Source of the DNA: Sthenelais limicola
Taxonomy: Eukaryota > Annelida > Polychaeta > Phyllodocida > Sigalionidae
Assembly (NCBI GenBank): GCA_942159475.1
Contig: OW804099.1
Location: 9,129,954-9,193,953, forward strand
Direction: 5' to 3'
DNA: 64,000 nt
Shown here piece after piece: positions 10,375 through 20,297 of the stretch (position 1 is its first letter; each line of letters opens with the position of its first letter). A program made the position numbers and the translations under genes. The notes under the pieces were generated by a model. The model did no database searches, was not told where the DNA came from, and worked only from the letters and a program-made list of their open reading frames with translations.

Positions 10375-12489
10375 CTAGGAGTCAAAGTCCATGGGCATTG
10401 ATGGCTTGTCGGGTAGTGCTTTCTCGGGTTCCTCCTCGAAAAGACGACGGCCAGCGCCATCCATAGCGTCCTCAGGTGACGTCACAGCCTGTGTCGGGGG
10501 CACAGCTTGGGTTGCAGGAGCCTGGGCCATTCTGTTAAGGAGATCAGCTAACATCATGGCTTGGGCGGGATCAATCTCCAAAGGAGCACCGCCCACCGTC
10601 AGCGAGCCAGAAGAAGGGGTAGTAGGCATCGGAGCAGAGCCAACATCAGACTGATGCTGCTGCCGGGACGAGGACGTCAACTGCTGGTGGCTAGAGCCCT
10701 CGGAAGGACATCCCTCGCTTCTATCCGAATCGTCCAGCAGGCCTTGGAGAACAGCATTCGCCTCGATCAAGTCTCGGATGCGTTTATCCTTCGACTCACC
10801 CTCTTTCCGGAGCTGTTTAATCAGCTGCTCCTGCGTCTTTGTCAGCTCCTGCAGACGAGCAGATTCAGCGACCTGACGCTTCACAAGCTCCACTTGCCTC
10901 AGAGGAGCAGACAGGGAAGCCATGGAGGCCAACACCTGTTTATTCACAGTCTCGGAGGCAGCCGTCAGGTCCTTCAGGGCCTTCTTAATGATGGCCTCCT
11001 GGGCAGCTACTAAGGTCTTAGTGTCTTCGGGTAGCTGACCAACGAGTTCATCCTCCCAAATCCTAGCCTTCTTGGATTGACGCTTGGAGGCTGGTGAGGG
11101 AGTATGACTATCAGACGCAGGGCGTTTCCGACTCTGCGTTTTCTGGGAACTGCTTGTCTCCTTCGAGGTAGAAGGAGCAGTTCCCTTCTGGTCACGGGAA
11201 TCCGGGCGACCGTTCGTGTTCCGCCTCATGGCTGACATATGCTGGCCCGATAGGTAAACCATCCGCAAAAAAGATGAGTTGGACCTAATCTCGGACTCAG
11301 CTCTGCCCGCCTTAGAAACAGAATCCTTTCTAGACTGGTTGTGGAGAGTTTCTCCACCAGTCATGAGGTGAGGAATCAACTCACCGCGTCTGTCACAAGC
11401 CTGAGTGCAGTTCTTGTAAGGACACTTCCAAACTTGGATGAGAGGCGCGTGTTCCTCACAGAGGTGGCGGAAGAACCGCTCCCTGGTCCGGTAGGATCTG
11501 ATGCCAGTAGCATTGATACCTACATGGCGACATACCAGGAAGGGGCACCTCCAGCCAGCCTGCCAAAGCTTGGACACGCCCTTCAGCTTTGTGTGGTTTC
11601 CCACGGTCATGTCCTTCTTCTGGCAGAGCTTGGGCCAGACCTCGGTCTCATAAGTTGACATGAGATCGCCCGAGAACTCAGTGTCCTCATCGTCAAATTC
11701 CTCTGCTAGGGGATTCTCACCTTCCTTCGGATCTTTAGATGGGTCCAGGGGAGCAATCTCGGACACTCTATCTAGTTCCAGCCGAAGGGTATCCAGTGAG
11801 CCACGGCCTGATAGCTGGATCCTGCGGGCTTCAGCTCTGTGTACATGGCTCTTGGTAGCTTTCTTCGTTCTCCTCGGAATCTTTTTGAGGGAAGAAGAAG
11901 GTGGAGGCATTCTACCACTGGAATCATACCTAGTAGTGGAAGGTCGTCTGGAGACAACCGCCTTACTAGGTTCAACAGAGGGCAAGCTAGGTTTGCAGCT
12001 AGCGGCCCTGATCTCGGAGGTGCTCTTCTCGGATTGAGAAGAACGTTTCTCCCGAGTTCTTCCTCTTTCCTGCGACCTGGAACTCCGGGCAGGAGAAAGG
12101 GAAAAAGAGCGAGTGGTGGGTACACCCCTTGGAGAGAGGGAGGCAGCAGTCCGATCTCGTGGAGACAACTTCCCCGGGCTAACAGCCTTCCGAGGAGACC
12201 TCCTACGAGGAAGAGCTTCCTTCACCTCTGGTGGAGGGGGCGGTGGAGGAACTTTGGCAGGGGTACCCGAAGCCTCAGCCTCGGACAGTGCCTTTTCCGG
12301 GACTTCCTCAAAGTCCATTTCTTCTTCCGAGGTTACCCCCGGACTACTGGGCTCGTCCTCTTTGGACAGTCCAATCAGGTCCTCTGCACCTTGCAGGACC
12401 TCAGCGGCCACCTGGTCCGAAACCGCCTCACCCTCCGAGTCGGACAGTCCGAGCTGCGGCTCGGATTCGCGTTGTTCGTCCTCAGACAT
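10375..12489 (-). CDS. Element C third ORF: zinc-finger/coiled-coil accessory protein
   Basis: The ORF of 704 aa starts at the ATG at 12489. It occupies the envelope position but has no signal peptide or membrane segment. Order: acidic N-terminus (about 1-70), a proline run, a Ser/Arg/Pro-rich basic region with SPRR-like repeats (about 90-210), then two C2H2-like modules. These are CPFLVC...FFRHLCEEH and CPYKNC...LIPHLMTGGETLH, at about residues 310-385. A Ser/Lys-rich linker, a long heptad-like helix (about 500-610) and an acidic C-terminus follow. A splice acceptor directly precedes it, so it is probably made from a spliced subgenomic RNA. Function unknown; a nucleic-acid-binding or targeting role is inferred. 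Confidence 0.8.
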   Translation of the reverse strand: MSEDEQRESEPQLGLSDSEGEAVSDQVAAEVLQGAEDLIGLSKEDEPSSPGVTSEEEMDFEEVPEKALSEAEASGTPAKVPPPPPPPEVKEALPRRRSPRKAVSPGKLSPRDRTAASLSPRGVPTTRSFSLSPARSSRSQERGRTREKRSSQSEKSTSEIRAASCKPSLPSVEPSKAVVSRRPSTTRYDSSGRMPPPSSSLKKIPRRTKKATKSHVHRAEARRIQLSGRGSLDTLRLELDRVSEIAPLDPSKDPKEGENPLAEEFDDEDTEFSGDLMSTYETEVWPKLCQKKDMTVGNHTKLKGVSKLWQAGWRCPFLVCRHVGINATGIRSYRTRERFFRHLCEEHAPLIQVWKCPYKNCTQACDRRGELIPHLMTGGETLHNQSRKDSVSKAGRAESEIRSNSSFLRMVYLSGQHMSAMRRNTNGRPDSRDQKGTAPSTSKETSSSQKTQSRKRPASDSHTPSPASKRQSKKARIWEDELVGQLPEDTKTLVAAQEAIIKKALKDLTAASETVNKQVLASMASLSAPLRQVELVKRQVAESARLQELTKTQEQLIKQLRKEGESKDKRIRDLIEANAVLQGLLDDSDRSEGCPSEGSSHQQLTSSSRQQHQSDVGSAPMPTTPSSGSLTVGGAPLEIDPAQAMMLADLLNRMAQAPATQAVPPTQAVTSPEDAMDGAGRRLFEEEPEKALPDKPSMPMDFDS

Positions 12490-12506
12490 CTTCTACAAAC
12501 TGGCAA

Positions 12507-12520
12507 CTGCAATAAAAATC
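12507..12520 (-). promoter_or_regulatory. 3' splice site upstream of element C third ORF
   Basis: On the minus strand the sequence reads TTTTTATTGCAG with the AG at 12508-12507, 17 nt before the ATG at 12489. This is a good pyrimidine-tract acceptor at the right place for a subgenomic message. Confidence 0.6.
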
Positions 12521-13577
12521 CACATTATAAATCACAATGTCCAGAAAAGAGTATCCGAGAAGCTACTGGTGTAGCCCGAGAATTCTCGGACACCGGACCA
12601 GCCTGTAGCGCTACGCCTATACAGGGAGGTGCGGCACCCGAACGAGCTCCCGAACCGACCAAGAAGCTCTGTCACAGGTATTACGAACATAACATTCTTA
12701 CCAACCTTCGTCAAGGTGTGGCTTATACCCATAGCAAAACTCCCCACGGTACGTTTAGGTACACACAGGTTGAGAAAGGCTTATACAGAGGTGTATTCCG
12801 ACTCATTACAACACTCTGCTTGTCTAGCCGTCATGGCCGTTGCATTTCACATACCGGAGGCCTAGCCCACCTTCAACTATGTTTTATAGAAAAACTACAA
12901 TAAATGCAGGGCTCATGCTTCCCACAACCTTAAGTTAGAACGGTATTCACATTTCAATAGACTTTTCAAGCAGTTCTGGGATCAAGGGAACTTACTCTAG
13001 AGTTTTCTTTCTCGTTGTATGACCGTTCTCTCTCGAGTCAGGAAGTCAAGTGAAAAGGGTGCAACACGCGGTGTCTACCCGATGAGACAGCTAGTGTGTA
13101 AGCACGCCACCGCTGCGTGCAGCGCCACCCGAGTTCCCGCGCTCCGCTGGTGACTAGAAACCAGTTTGGTATCGGAGCCTACTACAGCTCGGATCATGCT
13201 TGACCGGCTGTTCTGATCCTCTGTATGAGACATGTACAGAGCTAGCTAATTTTAGATTCAAGTGATCATCGTACCAGGCTTTTGTGCAACACTCTATTTA
13301 CTTTCTAAATAGATTCTGACCCTCCAGCTGGCCCCAAGTTACCATAACTTAAAACAGGCCAACCTAGATACAAGCACTCCTCGCAGTCAAATCAGATGTT
13401 TCCAAAATCTCAGATCGTCCTCTCGGGCAATAATAGAAAATAAATCTATATTGTCGAATGGGCTTCAGAGTGGATAAATTCGGTCTTCCACTCCTCGACT
13501 TCTCGTTGTGTACTTTTATTGTGTTTGAGGCAAACCAGCTCGAAAATTTCCCTCAATGATACCAATTCGGGTCCACC
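12521..13577 (-). other. Inter-ORF region between pol and third ORF of element C
   Basis: About 1.05 kb with no credible minus-strand ORF. Because an acceptor lies at its downstream end, it is most simply read as intron in the subgenomic RNA and as spacer in the genomic RNA. Confidence 0.45.
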
Positions 13578-16500
13578 TTACACTCGAACTTGAACAGTGC
13601 GAGAACGCAAAGTTCGTGTAGCAGTTGGAATAGGGTTTTTACCAGCCTGAGGAATTTTCCTCAACCCCCTCCCCCTTTTCTTTCCAGGGCCTGAATCGTC
13701 CGAAATTGTCATCACAACTAATTTCTTAGGACGGCCAGGTTTCCTTTTCACAGGGTCAGGTACCCGGGGTGTAGCAGCAACAACTGACACACCTTTTGGT
13801 CTACCTGGCCCCCTCTTGCCTACAGGCAGGACAACATTATCAGCCTGAGCTGGTAATTTCTTTGGCCTGCCAGGTTTTCGCCTCACAATAGGGGAATCAA
13901 TAATTGGAGGAACAGCTGGGCGCTTAGCATTTCTCTTTTTCTTACCAGCTATACCCTTAGGTCTACCTCTAGGCTTCACACCTATGGTAACCTTGTCTCT
14001 TTCCTTCTGCACTGGGCATTCTTTCCCAGCCAGGACCTTACCATCTTTCAGTCTCAAAATATCACGGCCTGCTTTTTCTTGCTTACGAAATTCATCAGCC
14101 CGATGCAAGTTAATGACTTGCCTCGGACCATTTTCGTCAAAAGCAGCCTTGAGATAATCTACATGATATCTCAAAAGACCTTCGGATGTCTCTAGTTCAT
14201 AAGTGGTACCCCCTATGAACCGTCTGACCTTGTAAGGGCCGTCCCATTTTGGGCCAACCTTCTTACCGGCCTTGGGAGGACAAAATCGGTAAACAATGTC
14301 TCCCACCTTAAATGATTTCGGATTACTTCGTTTGTCAAAATCCCTTTTCTGATGAACAGCAGAAACTCCGAGATTCTTTCTAACGAATTGGTGACCCTTC
14401 CTCATCCATTGCTTGAGATTTTCAACAAAAGCCACCCTACAGGGAAAATCCAAACCACCAGGTGACACACCATGAACAATGTCCAATGGAGTCACCAGCT
14501 CAGTTCCAAATACAACTGCATTCGGAGTGCACAAGGTACTGGCCTGTACTGTTCCTCTGTACGCATGAGCAATACAGGGAACCAACAAATCCCAATCATC
14601 GCCATCGTAGTCAGTCAAGCAAGAGAGCTGCTCCACAAGGACGCGATTAAATCTCTCTGATTGGCCATTTGATTGGGGTCTGTAGGGAAGGGTGATCAAT
14701 TTCTCAATCCCCAACATCTCCAGCAAACTCTTTACTAGTGCAGAACGGAATTCGGGTGCGCCATCAGTTTGCAAAGAAACAGGGCAGCCAAACCGCAAAA
14801 TCCACTCTCTAAAGAGCACCTCAGCACAACGCTCAGCTGTGTGATCTGGCATGGGATAGGCTTCAGACCACTTAGAAAAATGATCTGCTACTACCATGAC
14901 ATAATTGTTTCCTCTAGGGGTCGCCCGAAACGGCCCTAGAATATCCAAAGATATCCGGTTCCACCTTTCACCATGTTTCTCCTTCTTGAGAAGAGAGATT
15001 CCTCCCCCTCCTCGGGTCTTTCGCATTGCACATTCAGGACAAGCCTTAATCCACCTAGTCAGGTCGTATTTCATCCCGGGCCAATAATACTTCATCTTGG
15101 CCGACCAGGACACCTTAAATACACCAAAATGATCTGAGGTCTTCGGACCATGCAAGCCTGCAAATATCTCACTCCTCAATGATGTAGGAATTACCTTCCG
15201 AACATACAACTTCTTGGTACCCCGCCTGGTCCATTCCAGACACAGAATACCATCTACCATTGACAGACTCCCTAGGTGATGTACATAGTTCCTGAACTCA
15301 TCACATTCACCAGCAAGATTTTCCTTGCTAGGAACAGATTCCGTACCATTAACCAATGCAATCACCCGAGAAATGATTGGGTCGTCTTGTTGTGCTTTCT
15401 GAATGGTATTTCCTAAAGCTCCGAGGGAAACAATCTGCTGTGCATCTACTTCTGCAATGACAGCATCATGAGACCCACAATCCGGACAATCTAGCCTAGC
15501 ACATTTTCTAGTGGGCAACCTCGAAAGGGCGTCGGCATTTTCATGCTTCTTCCCCGCACGATGCAAAATCATAGACTGATCTAACCCATACTCCTGGATG
15601 GTAGTTAGCCATCGGGCAAGCATGTCAGTAGGATCTCTAAAATTCAGCAACCATCTCAAAGAGGCATGGTCTGTTCTGACACAAAAATTCCTATTACCAA
15701 GCAGATAATGTCGGAATTTATTCAGATACGTAAGTACTGCGAGCAGCTCCCGTTTAGTAGCACAATAGTTCCTCTGCGGGCGAGTGAAACCATTGCTAGC
15801 ATATCCAAGAACTACTTCCTTCCCATCCTGTATCTGCGACAGGATTCCGGCCATGCCAAAACCACTGGCATCAGTATCAAGAATAAAATCCCCTTTTGTT
15901 CTCTGATAACCCAACACTGGTGCAGTAGTCAGTAAATCTTTCACCTTTGAGAAAGCTTTATCACAGTCAGAGTTCCACACTATAGGTTTAGTATAGCGCT
16001 TCTCCCTCCCTGCCTCGGTCACCACCTTCTGCAAAGGAATTACGATCGAACCAAAATCCGGCTGAAATTCCCGATAATAGGAAGCAAAACCTAGGAATTG
16101 CCGAATCTCCTTTGCGTTTTTCGGGATTGGCCAATCTCGGACTTTCTGCACCTTCTCTGGGTTAGCACAGATTCCTTCATTGGACACAATCCTGCCCAAG
16201 TATTCCACATGTCGGCGGAAAAGTTCACACTTCTTGGGCTTAAGCTTAAGGCCATACTCTCGGATTCTTTCCAGGACTAATCGGAGGTTATTCAGACACT
16301 CATCAAAAGTTTTTCCGAAAACCACCACATCGTCCAAGTATACCAAGCACGACTTCCAGCGGAGACCATCCAACATCTGGTCCATCATACGCTGGAATGT
16401 GGCAGGGGCATTACACAATCCAAAGCTCATCACTTTGAACTGGAATAATCCCACGCTAGACAAGAAAGCAGTTTTCTCTTTGCTGTCCTCGTCCATAGCA

Positions 16501-18197
16501 ACCTGCCAATACCCACTTTCCAGATCAAGAGTACAGAACCATTGGTTGCCACCCAATGCCTCTAAACACTCATCGATCCTCGGGAGTGGAAAGCTGTCCT
16601 TAATTGTCACAGAATTCAGCTGACGATAGTCGACACAAAACCTCTGAGTGCCATCTTTTTTTGCGACCATAACAATAGGTGCTCCCCAAGGGCTACTGCT
16701 ATGTTCGATTCTACCTTCTCTGTACATCTTCCAGATCTCTTCTTCAGCCTTGTCCCGTTTGAACACAGGTATTCGTCTATAAGGGAGCTTGATCGGATTA
16801 GCATCCCCTGTGTTTATCACATGACGAACCTTATGTGTGCATCCGAGTTTATTCCCTGGCAAGGAAAAACAAGTCTCAAAATCCTGCAGAAGTGTCAGAG
16901 CTTTTTCTTTATCTCGGGCCTCAGTTAGGTGTGAATCACCTATCAACTTAGTCAGCGGACATACTGGACTTGGTGGTACAGGAATCTCGGGACAAATCAA
17001 ATCATCATCAGCAATTGGGGACTCCAATACCTGAATAGAGTTAATTATCGCCTCACGGATCCTCGGATCCTCCTCCTGTTCGGGATCATCTGAATGTGGT
17101 GTCAATAAAGTCACTTTATTCACTTTCCCTACCACCATACCCTTCTTCAACCTCACCGGGTTTTCGGACGGATTGCAAAAGGCTACCAAGGCCGGTTTCC
17201 CGTCACCTGACACATAAGTGTTCAAGCTCCCCAAAGAATAGTCCTTCAGCAATCCCTGGTCTGGCTCGAACATCAAACCAGTTGATGCGTCTGAGTCACT
17301 GCAAACATCTAATTCAGCAAGAGTAACGGATTTCGGGAGGATGACAACTGCTTTCCGAAGTTTCACCGCCCGTTCCCCATCGTTCTCACTTACATCTATA
17401 GTGTTCACAGAGGATTCTTTCACGTTGTACTCAGGGGGTCTTTTCCATAACCTACATTCCACTGAATGTCCTCGGTTTTCTAAGTAGAACAATCCTGACC
17501 AGTCAAGACTACATCGATGGACCCAATAAAAATCAGCTCCAAGAATGCCGTCCTCGGGTCCTTTAAGACCACTAACGACCAAACATGTAATCATGTATGT
17601 CCGTCCACCCATTATCATGGGGCAAAGCACACTTCCATAAGTGATTATAGGTGTACCCGTTCCAGTTGAACACACCATATGTACCGAAACCAAAGGTGGT
17701 GCATTTGGAAGGGAATCATAGAAACCCTTAGTGACCAGGGAAGTTGTAGCACCTGGGTCTACCAAGAAATGTCCATGACCTCCACCTAATCCTACTGGGG
17801 CGTACCATCTCTCCCGAACCAATATTTCATTAGTTGGAATCTCCAAAGTTTTATGCAAGTGCACGGAAACTTTCTGAATCTGGGCAGAAGTTCTAGGAAT
17901 CTGATTTCCCACCAATAAAATCTGACCTTCCTCAGCATGAAATCCAGACTGACCCCATCTCACATCTGAATCCTCCAGGGGACCTTCAGTCCCTGGAGAG
18001 GCTTTACCGTCCGGCAACGATGCGCAATCTCTGGCTTTCTGAAGGCTTTGCTCTACTGAGAGCGCGTCCGACATACTTCCCAGTGCCTGGGCCTGACCCT
18101 CAGTCCCTATGCTACTCACAGACTCCCTTCGGACTGCAGTACTTGAAAGCGACTTATTCCCGACCCCCACCTCGCTCTTTATGAGGGTCTGTCGGCA
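13578..18197 (-). CDS. pol: Element C Pol polyprotein (PR-RT-RNaseH-IN with AT-hooks)
   Basis: Pol lies in the -1 frame relative to gag and is entered at the slippery site at 18203-18197. Numbering from 18170, the protease motif is LVDPGATTS (D138), an unusual DPG in place of DT/SG. The RT catalytic box is YLDD (Y611), and the RNase H motif LDTDAS is near 763. The integrase has a zinc-binding H...H...CPEC module near 1015-1050 and catalytic D1076, D1136 and E1172 (D-x35-E). A WDGPYKV module follows, then a basic tail of about 130 aa with four GRP-core AT-hooks (about 1400, 1435, 1456, 1478) and a related RGRG. The frame is intact. The AT-hooks may tether integration to AT-rich DNA (inference). 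Confidence 0.95.
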   Translation of the reverse strand, partial: CRQTLIKSEVGVGNKSLSSTAVRRESVSSIGTEGQAQALGSMSDALSVEQSLQKARDCASLPDGKASPGTEGPLEDSDVRWGQSGFHAEEGQILLVGNQIPRTSAQIQKVSVHLHKTLEIPTNEILVRERWYAPVGLGGGHGHFLVDPGATTSLVTKGFYDSLPNAPPLVSVHMVCSTGTGTPIITYGSVLCPMIMGGRTYMITCLVVSGLKGPEDGILGADFYWVHRCSLDWSGLFYLENRGHSVECRLWKRPPEYNVKESSVNTIDVSENDGERAVKLRKAVVILPKSVTLAELDVCSDSDASTGLMFEPDQGLLKDYSLGSLNTYVSGDGKPALVAFCNPSENPVRLKKGMVVGKVNKVTLLTPHSDDPEQEEDPRIREAIINSIQVLESPIADDDLICPEIPVPPSPVCPLTKLIGDSHLTEARDKEKALTLLQDFETCFSLPGNKLGCTHKVRHVINTGDANPIKLPYRRIPVFKRDKAEEEIWKMYREGRIEHSSSPWGAPIVMVAKKDGTQRFCVDYRQLNSVTIKDSFPLPRIDECLEALGGNQWFCTLDLESGYWQVAMDEDSKEKTAFLSSVGLFQFKVMSFGLCNAPATFQRMMDQMLDGLRWKSCLVYLDDVVVFGKTFDECLNNLRLVLERIREYGLKLKPKKCELFRRHVEYLGRIVSNEGICANPEKVQKVRDWPIPKNAKEIRQFLGFASYYREFQPDFGSIVIPLQKVVTEAGREKRYTKPIVWNSDCDKAFSKVKDLLTTAPVLGYQRTKGDFILDTDASGFGMAGILSQIQDGKEVVLGYASNGFTRPQRNYCATKRELLAVLTYLNKFRHYLLGNRNFCVRTDHASLRWLLNFRDPTDMLARWLTTIQEYGLDQSMILHRAGKKHENADALSRLPTRKCARLDCPDCGSHDAVIAEVDAQQIVSLGALGNTIQKAQQDDPIISRVIALVNGTESVPSKENLAGECDEFRNYVHHLGSLSMVDGILCLEWTRRGTKKLYVRKVIPTSLRSEIFAGLHGPKTSDHFGVFKVSWSAKMKYYWPGMKYDLTRWIKACPECAMRKTRGGGGISLLKKEKHGERWNRISLDILGPFRATPRGNNYVMVVADHFSKWSEAYPMPDHTAERCAEVLFREWILRFGCPVSLQTDGAPEFRSALVKSLLEMLGIEKLITLPYRPQSNGQSERFNRVLVEQLSCLTDYDGDDWDLLVPCIAHAYRGTVQASTLCTPNAVVFGTELVTPLDIVHGVSPGGLDFPCRVAFVENLKQWMRKGHQFVRKNLGVSAVHQKRDFDKRSNPKSFKVGDIVYRFCPPKAGKKVGPKWDGPYKVRRFIGGTTYELETSEGLLRYHVDYLKAAFDENGPRQVINLHRADEFRKQEKAGRDILRLKDGKVLAGKECPVQKERDKVTIGVKPRGRPKGIAGKKKRNAKRPAVPPIIDSPIVRRKPGRPKKLPAQADNVVLPVGKRGPGRPKGVSVVAATPRVPDPVKRKPGRPKKLVVMTISDDSGPGKKRGRGLRKIPQAGKNPIPTATRTLRSRTVQVRV

Positions 18198-20185
18198 TTT
18201 CCCGAAGCCGGCTTGCCTATTGAGGCCTCAGCCTGCTTCAAGAGTCCGAGCAACTCCAACTTCCTAGGGCATTTCGCCAAGAAATGTCCGTCTTGGTCGC
18301 ACAAGTGACACGTCTTTGGCATGGTTCTGACAAATTTCCTAGGCCCAGGAGCCTTGGATTTATCAGTACCAGTTGCACCCGAGGAAGGTTTCTTCCTACC
18401 ATCACCCCAGGCCTGGACTGCCTGCACAAAAACTTCCTGCAGTTCCTCGGACCCAGAGTCCTCTGGAATGCTCTCAGCTTGAGCTACATCCGTAGCCTGA
18501 GTGATGGCCTTAATCCTAGCCCTTGGAAGGCTACTAAGTGCTGGCAATGCTGGCTGCACTGAACCGGCCTGAATGGAAACAAGAGAATTTGTTTCCAACG
18601 TACAACTCTCCCACACCTCGGAGTAGTGAGCTGCTTCCAACAGATCAAAGGGCTGCTTAAAACGTACCCAGGTAGCCTCCTCTTGGTTACTTAGGCCACC
18701 CAGATATATTCTCAGCGACAGGGTTCTCAAGGTATTATCAATACCTGTGCCAAAGGCATACCTTCCCCGCCTAGCAACTTCATTGGCAAACTGTCTGCTA
18801 GTTTGCCTGGGTGTCTGACGACAAGAGTAAAACTCGGATTGTCGTTTCACCCGAGAGTGATCTCCAAAATTTGCGTCCATGTGGGCCACAAATTGAGTGA
18901 GGGTAATACCCGTAGGTAGACCACCCATATCAGCTAGTTGCTTTCTAGCCCCACATCTAAGTTGCCTTAGAAATTGAGCTTCAGACCAGTTGTGCGCCTC
19001 AGCCACAACTTGCATTTCTCCCAAGTACACTCTCCAAGGATCTTTCCCATCCCACAATCTCATGACTGGGGGTTTAGGACCGATTGTTTCTACCTCCTCG
19101 AAGTGAGTGTACTCAAAAACATCCAAATCACAATCATCCGATCCTTCATAGTGCAAACCTTGCACCAAGGATCTGTCCTTTATATTTAAAGGCTTTCTAG
19201 TGTATTTGACTAGAGTTTGTGAAGCAGCCATGGTAGGGCCTTCTGTCCACACGCCTGGCTTAGCCGTATAGGTGCTGTCGGACACCTTACCCCTAGCATA
19301 AATACTCTCCCCTTTAGGGCGCTTAATACTAGAAGGCGCGCCGGCACCAGCTAAACCCGTAGGAGGGGTATGGCTTAGCAAACCCACTCCTTCTGACTGC
19401 GGAGACGAGGTTGGAATCCGAGGTACAGGGTCTCGGATCGTCACCTTCTTTTCAGGCTCCAAAGGTTTAGGAGTTCCTAACACATAAGACGCACCAGCAT
19501 CTTGTGATTCTCCGGCCTTTTCCGCCCCTACTACCGCAGCACGTGCAGCATCAAACATCCCTTGGACCTGGGGAATGAGATCCTCACTAGTAATGCTAGT
19601 AGCCCGTTGACTATCAACATCCGAGCCGAGGTTTGCCATCTGAACTCTGTTATAATCGGCCGACAAATCATCCACTCTAGCTACTTCGTTACGTAGCTTT
19701 TCATTTTCTATCATCAAATTTTTAGTGGTATCTGCCGCTGATTTAGACACAGTGTCCAAACAATCATGCAACTCGCGATTTTGAATCACAAGTTGCCTCA
19801 TCTCAGTTGCAAACTCATGACAACGAGTCTGTTCATCAGAATAAGAAGCCTTCAAATTCTGATTTTTGAGTTTCAAAGCTCGAATCTCATTAACCAGATC
19901 CACAGGATCTGCATCCAACAAGCTCGCATCGCCACCTCTATATTGTCCCCAGGTGGGGTTATCCAACGAGAATCCAGGCCTAGGATTCGCTGGTCGGATA
20001 CCAATTCTAGGATCAGGAAGCCTAGGTGGAGCAAAGACTTTCGGGCTCGGAGGCCTCAGTGGAGCAGCGCCTCTCGGGCTCGGAAGCCTCGGAGAGGTAA
20101 TACCTCCAGGGTTTGGAGCCCTCGGAGGGGCAACATTATCAAGCCCAGGACCAGCCTGGGCAGTGGCATCAATACCGTCCGCCAT
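18179..20185 (-). CDS. gag: Element C Gag with zinc knuckle
   Basis: The start is placed at the ATG at 20185 (MADGIDATAQAG); upstream in-frame codons use only non-ATG starts. The product is about 668 aa. A Pro-rich N-terminus with repeated PRLPSP-like motifs is followed by a coiled coil (about 130-190) and a linker. A capsid-like region with WRVYLGEMQ...FLRQLRCGARKQL...FYSCRQTPRQTSRQFANEVARR comes next (about 400-520). A CCHC zinc knuckle CHLCDQDGHFLAKC lies near residue 625. This is standard Ty3/gypsy Gag architecture: RNA binding and particle assembly. The last 15 nt include the slippery site for pol. Confidence 0.9.
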   Translation of the reverse strand: MADGIDATAQAGPGLDNVAPPRAPNPGGITSPRLPSPRGAAPLRPPSPKVFAPPRLPDPRIGIRPANPRPGFSLDNPTWGQYRGGDASLLDADPVDLVNEIRALKLKNQNLKASYSDEQTRCHEFATEMRQLVIQNRELHDCLDTVSKSAADTTKNLMIENEKLRNEVARVDDLSADYNRVQMANLGSDVDSQRATSITSEDLIPQVQGMFDAARAAVVGAEKAGESQDAGASYVLGTPKPLEPEKKVTIRDPVPRIPTSSPQSEGVGLLSHTPPTGLAGAGAPSSIKRPKGESIYARGKVSDSTYTAKPGVWTEGPTMAASQTLVKYTRKPLNIKDRSLVQGLHYEGSDDCDLDVFEYTHFEEVETIGPKPPVMRLWDGKDPWRVYLGEMQVVAEAHNWSEAQFLRQLRCGARKQLADMGGLPTGITLTQFVAHMDANFGDHSRVKRQSEFYSCRQTPRQTSRQFANEVARRGRYAFGTGIDNTLRTLSLRIYLGGLSNQEEATWVRFKQPFDLLEAAHYSEVWESCTLETNSLVSIQAGSVQPALPALSSLPRARIKAITQATDVAQAESIPEDSGSEELQEVFVQAVQAWGDGRKKPSSGATGTDKSKAPGPRKFVRTMPKTCHLCDQDGHFLAKCPRKLELLGLLKQAEASIGKPASGNADRPS
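18197..18203 (-). promoter_or_regulatory. -1 ribosomal frameshift site, gag-pol of element C
   Basis: The minus strand reads GGGAAAT in the X-XXY-YYZ register of gag (G GGA AAT), 15 nt before the gag stop at 18181-18179. The -1 frame is open from just upstream of it into pol. The register was checked against both ORFs. GGGAAAC/T-type heptamers are known retroviral slippery sites. Confidence 0.75.
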
Positions 20186-20280
20186 AGCACTTCCGAGGAA
20201 GGCTTCCAATTCCCAATAAAGGGACAACAGGGTTATTCCGAGGAAAAACCACCAAAAAACTTTCCAATTGAGGCTAAAAC

Positions 20281-20297
20281 TGGATCACGGCACCAAT
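20281..20297 (-). promoter_or_regulatory. Primer binding site of element C, tRNA-His-like
   Basis: On the minus strand the LTR end CACTACA is followed by AT and then TGGTGCCGTGATCCAG. TGG-T-GCCGTGA is complementary to the 3' end of animal tRNA-His as I know it (acceptor GCCGTGA/TCACGGC plus A and CCA). The match is 11 nt. Confidence 0.6.

Noticed and set aside
11839..12903. 354-aa plus-strand ORF opposite the third ORF of element C
   Set aside because: Antisense shadow of a compositionally biased real ORF; Arg/Ser-rich without domain.
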